This document shows, in pieces, positions 28,187-36,572 of a stretch of DNA of 44,522 bases. Under the pieces are notes generated by a model, which was given only the letters and a program-made list of their open reading frames with translations, had not been told where the DNA came from and did not search any database. Origin of the DNA: Sphingobacterium sp. (GTDB lineage Bacteria; Bacteroidota; Bacteroidia; Sphingobacteriales; Sphingobacteriaceae); the NCBI GenBank assembly GCA_022712315.1, contig JALAGS010000127.1:1-44522 (forward strand), given 5' to 3'. Both the position numbers and the translations under genes were made by a program. Every line of letters begins with the position of its first letter. Position 1 is the stretch's first letter.

Positions 28187-29023
28187 ATGGAGATACGACA
28201 ATTAACGGAGTTGGATAAATCGGATCTATTAATTGCCATTAATGGGGCCTTCGCCGATTACATCGTACCCTTTCAATTAGGTGCATCTCAATTGGAGGCC
28301 AAGATCAGGAACGAGGATATCTTAATTGACTGGTCAATAGGTATTTTTGATGGGGCTCGACTTGTTGCTTTTATCCTGAATGGCAGGCGGGAAATTGAAG
28401 GCAGGACAATAGTTTATAATGCTGGCACAGGTGTTTTGCCTGCATATAGGGGCAAGGGTTTGGTTGGGAAAATGTATGGATTTATCAAGCCTTTCTTTCA
28501 AGAGCATCATGTGGATCAATTACTTCTGGAGGTTATAGATAACAATCTATCCGCTATTCGGGCGTATGAAAAAAATGGATTTGTTAAAGGACGCAAACTA
28601 CTGTGCTTTGGAGGGGAGTTTCAAGTAAGTGCAGGATCATTTTGTTGCAGTGTAAAACTTATGCACAATTTTCCTTGGGATACCTTACAAGCTTTCTGGG
28701 ATATTGAGCCTAGCTGGCAAAATACAAGAACGAGTATGGAATTAATTCAGCCGACAGGACTGGGGGCATTTATTGGTTCTGATCTGGTCGGGTATATCTT
28801 ATTCAGCTCGCACACCAATCGGATCTACCATATTGCGGTAGCACCACAGCATAGGCGGAAGGGTATTGCCACCCAACTTTTAAATGAACTTAAAAAGTAT
28901 CTATCTAGCACGCAGATACAGCTAAATAATGTTGACGAAAAGGCCGAAAATCTGAGGGTTTTCTTAAAAAAGTGTGGTTTGACCGATAGAATCAACCAAT
29001 TCGAAATGATTAAGAATATTTAA
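28187..29023 (+). CDS. tandem GNAT N-acetyltransferase
   Basis: The start at 28187 (MEIRQLTELD) opens directly into a GNAT fold; the longer frame from 28142 adds a non-homologous stretch. Two acetyltransferase domains are visible: residues about 1-150 with the acetyl-CoA loop VLPAYRGKGLVGKMY, and about 180-278 with IAVAPQHRRKGIATQLL. Both keep the RxxGxG/A pattern. Substrate is unknown; such double GNATs often modify small molecules or antibiotics, but nothing here supports resistance. Confidence 0.88.
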   Translation: MEIRQLTELDKSDLLIAINGAFADYIVPFQLGASQLEAKIRNEDILIDWSIGIFDGARLVAFILNGRREIEGRTIVYNAGTGVLPAYRGKGLVGKMYGFIKPFFQEHHVDQLLLEVIDNNLSAIRAYEKNGFVKGRKLLCFGGEFQVSAGSFCCSVKLMHNFPWDTLQAFWDIEPSWQNTRTSMELIQPTGLGAFIGSDLVGYILFSSHTNRIYHIAVAPQHRRKGIATQLLNELKKYLSSTQIQLNNVDEKAENLRVFLKKCGLTDRINQFEMIKNI

Positions 29024-29303
29024 TAGTTACAATAAGAATCGTAACGGTAAATCTTATTTCAACTATGCTATAAATCAACGCATATACAGCTGTGATTTAT
29101 TTTTTAATAAAAAAATAAACGATTTTCGTTATAAGCTTGTTCTTTATAAGCTGGTTATAGACTCTTGCTAGTATGGAATCTCGGAGCCAGCCGAGCTTAT
29201 TTATAATCTCGAAATAAAGATGTAACTGCCATTACCGCCATTCTTCCAAAGTATACCAAGCATACCGACTGCTGTATTTCAAAGAACACTAATTTTTAAA
29301 CAT

Positions 29304-29942
29304 ATGAAAGCCAAGTCATTTTTAATCGCTATTGTCTCAAGCTTCTTTTTGTTTGCTTGTAGCACTTCAACCAGGATAACAGATGTCTATAAAAATAGAG
29401 ATGTGACGCCTAAACAGTACCAAACGATATTCATTATTGCGATGACGAGTCATGCTAAGGCAAAAGATGTCATTGAATCCAATTTAGCCCAAGCAGCTTC
29501 TATGTACGGCTATAAAGCAATTAAAAGTACAGATGTATTTAAAAAGACATTTACTAGAGACGAAAGCCAAAACAAGGATTTGGTAATGAAAACTGTACGA
29601 GATCTGAATGCCGATGCAATTTTCACAGTTACATTGATCGACAAAACCAGTGAGACAAGATACATACCGGGAAGCGGTCCGTATATGCCATATCCTACGT
29701 TTGGATGGTATGGTAATTTTTGGAGTTACTATTCCCATTGGTATCCGATTGCGTACAATCCAGGCTATTACACTACCGATAAAATGTATTATCTGGAAAG
29801 CAATTTATATGATGTAAGCTCTGAACAGCTGCTTTGGAGTGTTCAGTCAGAGACAATTAACCCTTCTAGTCTGGAGGATTTTTCTAAAAGTTATACGAAA
29901 GCACTTGCCAAAGCGCTGGAAAAGGATATGTCTGCGCAATAA
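29304..29942 (+). CDS. DUF4136-like lipoprotein
   Basis: This 212-residue lipoprotein has the lipobox FACS with Cys19. After it comes TRITDVYKNRD and a Rossmann-like alternation resembling LpoB/DUF4136-type proteins (IFIIAMTSHAKAKDVIESNLAQAA, DLNADAIFTVTLIDK). A Tyr/Trp/Gly-rich loop (about residues 128-160, GPYMPYPTFGWYGNFWSYYS) precedes a final strand LYDVSSEQLLWSVQSE. Function is unknown; it probably lies in the periplasm on the outer membrane. The 280 bases upstream show no clear element, and a strong terminator follows. Confidence 0.7.
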   Translation: MKAKSFLIAIVSSFFLFACSTSTRITDVYKNRDVTPKQYQTIFIIAMTSHAKAKDVIESNLAQAASMYGYKAIKSTDVFKKTFTRDESQNKDLVMKTVRDLNADAIFTVTLIDKTSETRYIPGSGPYMPYPTFGWYGNFWSYYSHWYPIAYNPGYYTTDKMYYLESNLYDVSSEQLLWSVQSETINPSSLEDFSKSYTKALAKALEKDMSAQ

Positions 29943-29963
29943 AATAGATCAGAGCTGTTTTTT

Positions 29964-30004
29964 AAAGCTTATAGTTTACTCGAAATTATAAGCTTTCTTT
30001 TTTT
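29964..30004 (+). terminator. Rho-independent terminator after the DUF4136-like gene
   Basis: A 14-bp stem (29964-29977 with 29983-29996, one G-U pair) has a five-base loop and is followed by CTTTTTTT. Confidence 0.85.
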
Positions 30005-30137
30005 ATTTATCCGCAGCTGAGATCCCAATAATAGTCTTTTTACAGATCAGTTCAGTGACTCATCAGTTTGAAGGTAAGCAATAACTGATGAAAGTGTAAG
30101 CATAATCAGGTTGCGGTTAATAATTGAATTGGTTTAA

Positions 30138-30183
30138 TAATAATCTTTTTTTATCTATTTTATACATCTTTTAAAGATTATTA
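30138..30183. repeat. 11-bp inverted repeat upstream of the SRPBCC gene
   Basis: TAATAATCTTT (30138-30148) and AAAGATTATTA (30173-30183) are exact reverse complements 24 bases apart. They lie 77 bases before the SRPBCC start in AT-rich DNA, so chance is possible. The rest of the gap 30005-30259 shows nothing else. Confidence 0.35.
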
Positions 30184-30259
30184 ATGTATTTTTAGTGTAT
30201 TAGTGAACTAAAACAAGGTGTGATTGTTATTAAAAGGAAGTAGGATAGTTAATCATAAG

Positions 30260-30733
30260 ATGAGGTACAAATTATACAGGAAACAGCAGTTGACATGCGA
30301 TCTACATACCGCATGGGATTTTTTTTCTTCTCCCATAAATCTCGCTGAAATAACACCAAAAAACATGGGCTTTGTAGTTGTGTCTGATTCCCAGGGACAT
30401 GAAATCGCTGAAGGTATGACCATTGAATATTTGGTGTCTCCTATCTTTAAGATACCGCTGAAATGGAAAACAAGAATAACTCAGGTGGAAAAATACGTGA
30501 GTTTTACGGATTTTCAAGAAAAGGGACCTTATAAGTATTGGAATCATTTTCATGAATTTATTCCAAATGAAGATGGAGTCTTGATGAAGGATACAGTTGA
30601 CTATGAACTGCCTTTGGGAATTCTTGGAACTATTGCTCACGGCATTTTTGTTAAAAGGAAGCTTGCGAGCATTTTCGATTATCGTTATCAGGTATTAGAA
30701 GATTTATTTAACCAAAGTAAAAGCACATCATAG
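30260..30733 (+). CDS. SRPBCC (START/Bet v 1-like) family protein
   Basis: The start at 30260 (MRYKLYRKQQL) is preferred. The 157-residue protein has the cavity-fold pattern: a first strand, then LHTAWDFFSSPINLAEITPKNMGF, GMTIEYLVSPIFKIPLKWKT, FQEKGPYKYWNHFHEF and the long C-terminal helix FDYRYQVLEDLF. Such proteins bind hydrophobic ligands in a pocket. In many bacteria this subgroup occurs near photolyase, carotenoid or TspO genes; here a TspO-like gene follows 80 bases downstream. Confidence 0.82.
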   Translation: MRYKLYRKQQLTCDLHTAWDFFSSPINLAEITPKNMGFVVVSDSQGHEIAEGMTIEYLVSPIFKIPLKWKTRITQVEKYVSFTDFQEKGPYKYWNHFHEFIPNEDGVLMKDTVDYELPLGILGTIAHGIFVKRKLASIFDYRYQVLEDLFNQSKSTS

Positions 30734-30813
30734 CAATTTTATGACAGATGTATTTATTGCTGAGACGCTTCGTAGAATTGATGTTTAAGAAAATATAATT
30801 AGATGTAAGGACG

Positions 30814-31572
30814 ATGAAAAAGGTATATCAAATAGTTAATGGAATTGCATTAGTGATAACGGTCATTATTAATTACCTATCCAATACGGGGATTTTTAAT
30901 GGGGAGACCATGGCAACGATATCTGCCAAATATCAGAATCTGTTTACACCTGCTGGTTATGCATTTTCAATCTGGGGCATTATCTATTTAGGTTTGATGG
31001 GCTTTGTTGTATATTATGGCCCCTTTGCCAAACAAACAGTTGAAAAAGATAAAGTCATACTAAATATTGGATGGTGGTTTTTAATTTCTTGTCTAACAAA
31101 TAGTTTATGGGTCATTACATGGTTATACGATTATACCTTTTGGACAATTTTATTGATGATTCTACTTTTTGTTTCGCTGTTAAAAATCATTCAGCTTACC
31201 CGTGATGTAAACAATTCCACAGTGCGCACTGCTGTTTTTTTAAAATTGCCTTTTAATATGTATGCGGGCTGGATTTCTGTTGCGCTGATTGCGGATATAG
31301 CGGCATATTTAACAAAGATCGGTTGGAATGGTTTTGGAATTTCCGATACAGTTTGGACCCTTACGATGTTTGTTATTGCACTCCTAATTCACTTATTTAT
31401 GATCTGGAGACGCCGTATGCCTGTGTTTGCACTTGTGGCAGTTTGGGCTTTAATAGCTATTGCTGTTGCTAATAAGGTAGTTAATAGTACTGTTTATATA
31501 GGGGCTCTGATTGCGGCAGGCATTGTTTTGCTCAATGTGATTGTATATTATATCCAATACCGGAAGCGATGA
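30814..31572 (+). CDS. TspO/MBR-related membrane protein (tryptophan-rich sensory protein)
   Basis: The 252-residue product has seven or more hydrophobic helices. The motif LFTPAGYAFSIWGIIYLGLM matches the Pro/Trp block of TspO relatives, and LKLPFNMYAGWISVALIADI is typical of the longer subfamily found in Bacteroidota and plants. TspO proteins bind porphyrins and sterol-like ligands and relate to oxidative or light stress. Length exceeds that of the classical 160-residue TspO because two extra C-terminal helices are present. The SRPBCC gene upstream may be its partner. Confidence 0.75.
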   Translation: MKKVYQIVNGIALVITVIINYLSNTGIFNGETMATISAKYQNLFTPAGYAFSIWGIIYLGLMGFVVYYGPFAKQTVEKDKVILNIGWWFLISCLTNSLWVITWLYDYTFWTILLMILLFVSLLKIIQLTRDVNNSTVRTAVFLKLPFNMYAGWISVALIADIAAYLTKIGWNGFGISDTVWTLTMFVIALLIHLFMIWRRRMPVFALVAVWALIAIAVANKVVNSTVYIGALIAAGIVLLNVIVYYIQYRKR

Positions 31573-31661
31573 CCTGTCTGGTGCTTATTTAAAATAGTGC
31601 ATGACAGAAGTTTGGCTATAGGAGGTTTAAGCTTTCCATAGTTATAGCGCGGAGCAGACTG

Positions 31662-32771
31662 TTATTTTTTTTCTTGTTCCGCAATTAATAATTTTTGAAA
31701 TTCTTTTCCGATAAACGGATTGATTACATGCTGAAATTCTTTTTGTAACGTAAAGACAGTAATAGTCGCGTCCGATTCAGGGGAATAAATTACATCGGTG
31801 CCCCACCAGCCGCCATGATAATAGGCATTGAATCCTAGATTAAAATGATAAATTCCCAAACAATATTTAGATTTCTCCGAAGGCAAAACGTCGGTATACA
31901 TTGCTTTCAGAAGTTGTTTATTCTGAATGATTTTTCCGTTAAATAGATATTGAAAAAATAAGGCAGATTCTTTAGCTGTCGCCGCGATTCCACCGCCGCC
32001 ATACAGGTCCCAGGAAGGGTCAATATCATACGAGTCCCAATTGTACTTATTTGCATACTGATGTGCCAGAGGCAAGGTGTTTTTAGGATAATTTTCTAAG
32101 TTTATAAACCATGTCTTCGTTAAATTTAATTCTCCATATCGAAGTAAATCCCGCATGGCTTTAAAAAATGGTTCATGTGTTTTTAGTTCGATAATTTCGG
32201 TGAGGAGTAAATAGTTGATATCTGCATAACTAAATTTTTCACCTATGGCCTGAGGAGGGCCAGCATCTATTGATCTTTTGATCTGCTCTTCTTTTTTCCA
32301 TTTGTATTTTGGATGTTTGCTGACGAATTCAAAATAGTTTTCATTGACATAATCCTGAATCCCTGAGGTATGTGAGAGTAAATGCTTTATCGTGATCGCA
32401 TCTAGCTTATAACCGGATTTTTGGAACAGATTACGCGTTTTTCTTGATAAAAGATTTAAAATTGGCTGATCAATAGAGAATTCACCTTTTTCCACCAGTC
32501 TTAGGATTGCTGCCGCCACATAGGGTTTTGTATTGCTGGCAATCAAAACTGGTTGTTGATCTGCTAAAGGTTCGTTGGTGCCGATACTTGCTATGCCTTT
32601 AGCATAACTCCAGGAGATATTTTGTTTTGGTGCTTCCACATGGATAATAATCCCAATTGCATCTTTGTTTTTCTCATAAATAGAATCGACTTTGTGCTGA
32701 AAAACTGCCTGTAATTGTGCAAATCCAAGCAATGGGATGAGGAAAAAATTTAACAACAGTATTTTTTTCAT
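31662..32771 (-). CDS. class-C beta-lactamase-like serine hydrolase
   Basis: A signal peptide (MKKILLLNFFLIPLLGFAQ) precedes a 350-residue domain of the beta-lactamase/PBP4*/esterase family. The SxxK tetrad is Ser79-Lys82 in IASNTKPYV; the second motif is SYADINYLLL, with Tyr but Asp in place of the common Asn; the third is HGG in AYYHGGWWG. Such periplasmic enzymes act on peptidoglycan peptides or esters and rarely on antibiotics. It is convergent with the TspO-like gene. The 225 bases upstream, to the YwqK-type gene, hold no recognisable element. Confidence 0.88.
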   Translation of the reverse strand: MKKILLLNFFLIPLLGFAQLQAVFQHKVDSIYEKNKDAIGIIIHVEAPKQNISWSYAKGIASIGTNEPLADQQPVLIASNTKPYVAAAILRLVEKGEFSIDQPILNLLSRKTRNLFQKSGYKLDAITIKHLLSHTSGIQDYVNENYFEFVSKHPKYKWKKEEQIKRSIDAGPPQAIGEKFSYADINYLLLTEIIELKTHEPFFKAMRDLLRYGELNLTKTWFINLENYPKNTLPLAHQYANKYNWDSYDIDPSWDLYGGGGIAATAKESALFFQYLFNGKIIQNKQLLKAMYTDVLPSEKSKYCLGIYHFNLGFNAYYHGGWWGTDVIYSPESDATITVFTLQKEFQHVINPFIGKEFQKLLIAEQEKK

Positions 32772-32996
32772 ATGGTCTTTTAACTAATTATATCCTGGAT
32801 TCCAAAATTGTCCGCCTACTGCTAACTATATTTCTTCCGATTTCCAAGAGCCGGATTTTGCGGCCTATTGATTTGTGAAAATACGAATTAAAAATAATAA
32901 TCTTTATGGTTAAATATGAATAGTAACTCCTAATAAACTGAATCTGTATTTAGGCGCTATTGTTGACGATAAAAAACATAGCTAATTTCCTGTTTC

Positions 32997-34457
32997 TTAC
33001 ATTTTCTCAGCGGGTGCTGGCTCGGTTTTATACTCTTCTTCCGCAGCAATTGTGTTTATTATTTTTGTTGGTCTGCCTTTTTCATTATAATAGGTTCGCT
33101 TTTTAGTTTCATAATTATCTACACATTCTAGTTTCCCGGTTTCTAAGTTATATATGCTCCATTTACCAGTTTTTTTTCCCAGTCTGTAAACGCCTGTTTG
33201 GAGCAATTTTCCTTTTTTATCGTACCAATACCATCGGTTGCTTTTAACCCCGTTAGCATACTGACCTTTGATTTCTATTTGCCCATTCATGTAATACCAA
33301 GTCCAATGATCAACTTGGAAGCCTTGATCATTATAATTTCCTTCTGCCTGCAATTGGCCGTTTTCGTAATACCACTGCCATTTCCCAATATTGTCATTTT
33401 CTTTTGAAATTCCCTGATTTTTTAATTGTCCATTTTCGTGATAATATTTCCATTCGCCAATTTTACCACCCTTGTGCATGATTCCAATGGCTTGCAGGTT
33501 TCCGTTTTCGTAATAATATTTCCATTCGCCTGATGTTTTCCCATGTTGATAATTTGCAACATTCATCAGTTTATTGTTTGCATAATACCACTTCCACTCG
33601 CCGGTTTTCAAGCTGTCTTTCATTTCTCCAACACAGCGTAATTGACCGTTATCATAATATTCCATTAATAAACCTTGTTCCTTATTGTCTACAAAGTTTT
33701 TAACCGCTCGGATTTTTCCTTCGTCACTATACCATTTCCATTCACCGGTTTTTCCTCCACGTGCATAATTACCGATAACGGAAGGAGATCCATTTGTATT
33801 ATAATACATATAGAGACCGTCATCTTTATCATCGCGATAATTTCGGAATCCCTGTAGGGTTCCATCTTCCGTATAAAATTTCCACTCTCCTGTTTTTGCG
33901 GCCATTTTATATTGTCCCGTAGACCGTAGTTGTCCATTCTCATAATAAACTTCCCATGCTCCGGATGTTTTACCCGCTATGTATGCTTCGTTTTTCTCCA
34001 ATTGCCCATTGGGAAAGTAAAATTTCCATTCTCCGGTTAGCTTACCATCGATAAGCTGTCCAATCTTACTCAATTGTCCATCTTCGTGATAGCCTTGCCA
34101 AAGGCCGGTTTCCAGGTCGTTTTTGTATTTTCCACTTGCATACAGCTGTCCACTTTTATAGAATTCTTTTGACCATCCGTCTCTTTTTCCTTTTTTATAG
34201 TTGGAAATAATTTCAGGAGCACCGTTTTCGTAAAATCCTTTCCACTGTCCTTCTAGGTAGTCTTTTTTGTATCGTCCGACATATTTTACATTCCCATTTG
34301 GGTAATAGTATACCCATTTGCCCGTCTTCAGACCGTTTTTATCCAGCCGGCCTTTTTGCTTTAAGCTGTCGTTTTCTATCGTTACTTTGTGCGCTGATTG
34401 CGCGTGAATGACCTTATGGAAATTTAGCAACAATAGAAATAGAATGATATTTTTCAT
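32997..34457 (-). CDS. secreted MORN-variant (YwqK-type) repeat protein, about 17 repeats
   Basis: After a signal peptide (MKNIILFLLLLNFHKVIHAQ) almost the whole 486-residue protein is about 17 copies of a 22-24-residue repeat with the pattern NGQL-x-GxY-x-GxKxGEWKxYYE. Repeats in the middle are most alike (TGEWKWY, SGEWKYY, IGEWKYY); the last ones degenerate (VDHWTWY, SNRWYWY). Databases label the family antitoxin YwqK from one Bacillus pair, but no toxin is adjacent and this copy is exported, so that name is misleading. A role in surface or periplasmic protein binding is plausible. A 13-base direct repeat lies just upstream of the start. Confidence 0.85.
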   Translation of the reverse strand: MKNIILFLLLLNFHKVIHAQSAHKVTIENDSLKQKGRLDKNGLKTGKWVYYYPNGNVKYVGRYKKDYLEGQWKGFYENGAPEIISNYKKGKRDGWSKEFYKSGQLYASGKYKNDLETGLWQGYHEDGQLSKIGQLIDGKLTGEWKFYFPNGQLEKNEAYIAGKTSGAWEVYYENGQLRSTGQYKMAAKTGEWKFYTEDGTLQGFRNYRDDKDDGLYMYYNTNGSPSVIGNYARGGKTGEWKWYSDEGKIRAVKNFVDNKEQGLLMEYYDNGQLRCVGEMKDSLKTGEWKWYYANNKLMNVANYQHGKTSGEWKYYYENGNLQAIGIMHKGGKIGEWKYYHENGQLKNQGISKENDNIGKWQWYYENGQLQAEGNYNDQGFQVDHWTWYYMNGQIEIKGQYANGVKSNRWYWYDKKGKLLQTGVYRLGKKTGKWSIYNLETGKLECVDNYETKKRTYYNEKGRPTKIINTIAAEEEYKTEPAPAEKM

Positions 34458-34466
34458 AACTTCTTA

Positions 34467-34495
34467 TTTAATGGTACTTCATTTTAATGGTACTT
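34467..34495 (-). repeat. 13-bp direct repeat upstream of the YwqK-type gene
   Basis: On the plus strand TTTAATGGTACTT occurs twice exactly (34467-34479 and 34483-34495), with a 16-base period, 10-38 bases before the ATG. Tandem half-sites next to a start suggest a regulator binding site or a small local duplication. The remaining gap to the next gene contains only the terminator at 34626-34660. Confidence 0.5.
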
Positions 34496-34625
34496 TATCC
34501 GCTGTTAAGGTTAGTGCTGACTGAAAACTTTTATTATTTACGCCACATGAAGATCAGATTTTTTCGATAGTTTTTCCGCATTGATTTATATTCGATGGCT
34601 ACTATTTATTATTCGATATGTGCTG

Positions 34626-34660
34626 AAAAAAATATACCCTCCGTTTGGGACGAAGGGTAT
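34626..34660 (-). terminator. Rho-independent terminator of the RibD-C reductase gene
   Basis: On the minus strand an 11-bp stem (34660-34650 with 34644-34634) pairs fully with one U-G and has a five-base loop. Seven T follow at 34632-34626. On the plus strand the same stem has a C-A mismatch, so it is oriented for the minus-strand gene. Confidence 0.75.
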
Positions 34661-34736
34661 TGAATTACCTCTGCATTGTTAACTTTTTAAGTTAGCTGTC
34701 AGAATTGATTAGAAGACGTGTAGCTGGTATTGTTGA

Positions 34737-35267
34737 TCATTTTTTCACGTAGTGTAATTTCACCAGCCCGGTTTCAAATGTCTTCGTCGTTATTAGTTTA
34801 AGTAGCTGCTCGGGTCTTCCTTCCTGGAACAGTCTTGTTCCAGCGCCCAGTAAGATGGGTATGACAGAAATTATCAACTCGTCAATTACATTATGCTTCA
34901 GCAGTTCATTGATGATCTCGGCTCCGCCGTCACAATAAATATTTTTCCCTTTTCCCGATTTTAATTCCGCAATTAAATTGACGAGATCTCCGGAGTAGAA
35001 AATCGTTCTGCCTACATGAGGCCTTGCTGTCCTTGTGATCACATATACATCCCGTTGTCCGTTGTCATAGTGTGATGCGCCAATATTTTTTAGCACATAT
35101 TCATAGGTCTTTCTACCAACAATTAGGGTGTCAATCGTGTTTATAAAATCCGAATAGCCGTAATCTTCTCCTTCTTTTTCAACCATGTTTAGAAAACTAA
35201 GGTCGTCATTGGGTTTTGCAATGTAACCATCTACGCTCATGGCAATAAAAACTGATAATTTTCGCAT
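34737..35267 (-). CDS. dihydrofolate-reductase-like RibD C-terminal domain protein
   Basis: This is a 176-residue NADPH-binding DHFR-fold protein of the RibD-C family (YwjB/YyaP type). Typical parts are SVFIAMSVDGYIAKPNDDLSFL at the start, DTLIVGRKTYEYVL, the dinucleotide loop NIYCDGGAEIINELL and IPILLGAGTRLF. It is not a riboflavin-pathway enzyme by context, since no rib genes are near. An AraC regulator lies 73 bases upstream on the same strand and may share its transcript. Confidence 0.88.
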   Translation of the reverse strand: MRKLSVFIAMSVDGYIAKPNDDLSFLNMVEKEGEDYGYSDFINTIDTLIVGRKTYEYVLKNIGASHYDNGQRDVYVITRTARPHVGRTIFYSGDLVNLIAELKSGKGKNIYCDGGAEIINELLKHNVIDELIISVIPILLGAGTRLFQEGRPEQLLKLITTKTFETGLVKLHYVKK

Positions 35268-35340
35268 TTTTTTAAATGTTTGAATTTTTCTATAAAGTTA
35301 GCTTTAGATAAGCAAAAGGCTTTGGAAAAATACGACAATA

Positions 35341-36078
35341 TTAAATTTGTGAAGGAGGCATTCCGGTATTTTTCTTCATATCATTGCTGAGGTGTGCCTG
35401 ATCATAGTAACCGCATTCAAAAGCAATATCCGATAAGTTCTGTTTCCCATTTGAATTTCTGATCATGCTCAGTGCATGCTGAAAACGTATAATATTAGCA
35501 TATTCTTTGGGAGACATACCAATATATTTCTTAAAAGCTCTTTCAAGCTGTCTTATGGTCGTAAAGTTACTTTTCGACAAGTCGGCGATACCAATCTGTC
35601 CATAGGCTGCATGTATACCACTGATGACGCTTTGCAATGGATTGGCTTTGTTTATTATTTTCTCCGAATAAAATCTGTTAAAATAGTGTATTGGGTTAGG
35701 AAGAACTTGATCAAGCTCAAATGAATTGAATTTTTCAAATTCAATGGTATCATTGACTAATACGTGTTGTGGTTCATATTTATAGAAATTAGCAAAAGCT
35801 CCCGGTTTGAAACATACACCCCATAAATGGGTCCCACCTTCAATGAAGCTATCTTTGAAGGTGGTCATCGCGCCGACCACATAGGTTTTGCCGAATTGAA
35901 GAGAAAGGGAACCGTTGTCGGTTAAACAGTTGTCTCCCATATTCATAACTATACCTGCACAGCCATCGGGAAAGACCCGCTCATATTGCCGGCCCAATTC
36001 ATGGCTTCCTTTTAGTTCCCAATAAAAATCTACCAGGGGTTGCAGTGCTTTATAAGGTTTCGTTTTTTTATATTCCAT
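35341..36078 (-). CDS. AraC-family regulator with DUF6597-type N-terminal domain
   Basis: The 245-residue protein has the N-terminal domain often annotated DUF6597 (YKALQPLVDFYWELKG, VFPDGCAGIVMNMGDN) and two AraC helix-turn-helices at about 150-245 (TIRQLERAFKKYIGMSPKEYANIIRFQHAL and LSDIAFECGYYDQAHLSNDMKKNTGMPPSQI). The usual FIRDFKK block before GMPPSQI is replaced by LSNDMKK, still AraC-like. It precedes the RibD-C gene and may control it. Ligand unknown. Confidence 0.88.
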   Translation of the reverse strand: MEYKKTKPYKALQPLVDFYWELKGSHELGRQYERVFPDGCAGIVMNMGDNCLTDNGSLSLQFGKTYVVGAMTTFKDSFIEGGTHLWGVCFKPGAFANFYKYEPQHVLVNDTIEFEKFNSFELDQVLPNPIHYFNRFYSEKIINKANPLQSVISGIHAAYGQIGIADLSKSNFTTIRQLERAFKKYIGMSPKEYANIIRFQHALSMIRNSNGKQNLSDIAFECGYYDQAHLSNDMKKNTGMPPSQI

Positions 36079-36333
36079 TTATAACAATAATTTACCATGC
36101 CTGCTGTTCCTTCTGTGGCCTTGTTTTCGAATTGAATTTAGCTGTAGTAGTCACCTGCAATATGAAAAAATTAAATGATATTTTTCAGTACAGAAATTTT
36201 TGAAATGGAAGACTTGGTGTTACTTTATAGTTAACATGTGCCGCTCCTGTTCATGGCTATTTTTGGCTTCCATTTGCACGCGTCAAGCACGCTTGTAGCA
36301 CCCTTAAAGCACATTTCACTTTGTGTGTCAACA

Positions 36334-36377
36334 GTACTATATCCGTACTATATCTGTGCTTTATCTGTACTATATCC
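36334..36377 (+). repeat. four tandem 11-bp repeats in a 494-bp gene-free stretch
   Basis: GTACTATATCC, GTACTATATCT, GTGCTTTATCT and GTACTATATCC follow each other head to tail, with a partial fifth unit CTACTGG. Between 36079 and 36572 no convincing gene is seen. The frame at 36238-36471 crosses the repeats, has low complexity and matches nothing known. The period of 11 is not a multiple of three. Confidence 0.6.
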
Positions 36378-36572
36378 CTACTGGAACCTTGAAGGTGCTA
36401 GTAGGACCACTGGAAGGGGGACTAAAAATACCATGGTTATTAATTTTAAGTTAAAAAAACTTTGTATATAAAAACGTGATTGAGCACCAATTTGACGGCA
36501 TCAAAACCTCGAAGCGGAGGGAAATGTAAACTTCGACAAGTAGAGATTTTTGGAAGAGTACCTTGAAATACA

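Noticed and set aside
33300..34300. Periodic DNA repeats resembling a CRISPR or satellite array
   Set aside because: The periodicity is about 69 bases and in frame; it comes from the protein repeats, and no conserved direct repeat with unique spacers exists.
32997..34457. Toxin-antitoxin system suggested by the YwqK family name
   Set aside because: No toxin gene is adjacent and the protein has a secretion signal, which does not suit a cytoplasmic antitoxin.
36238..36471. 77-codon frame over the 11-bp tandem repeats
   Set aside because: The peptide is made largely by the repeats and shows no signal, domain or plausible start signal.
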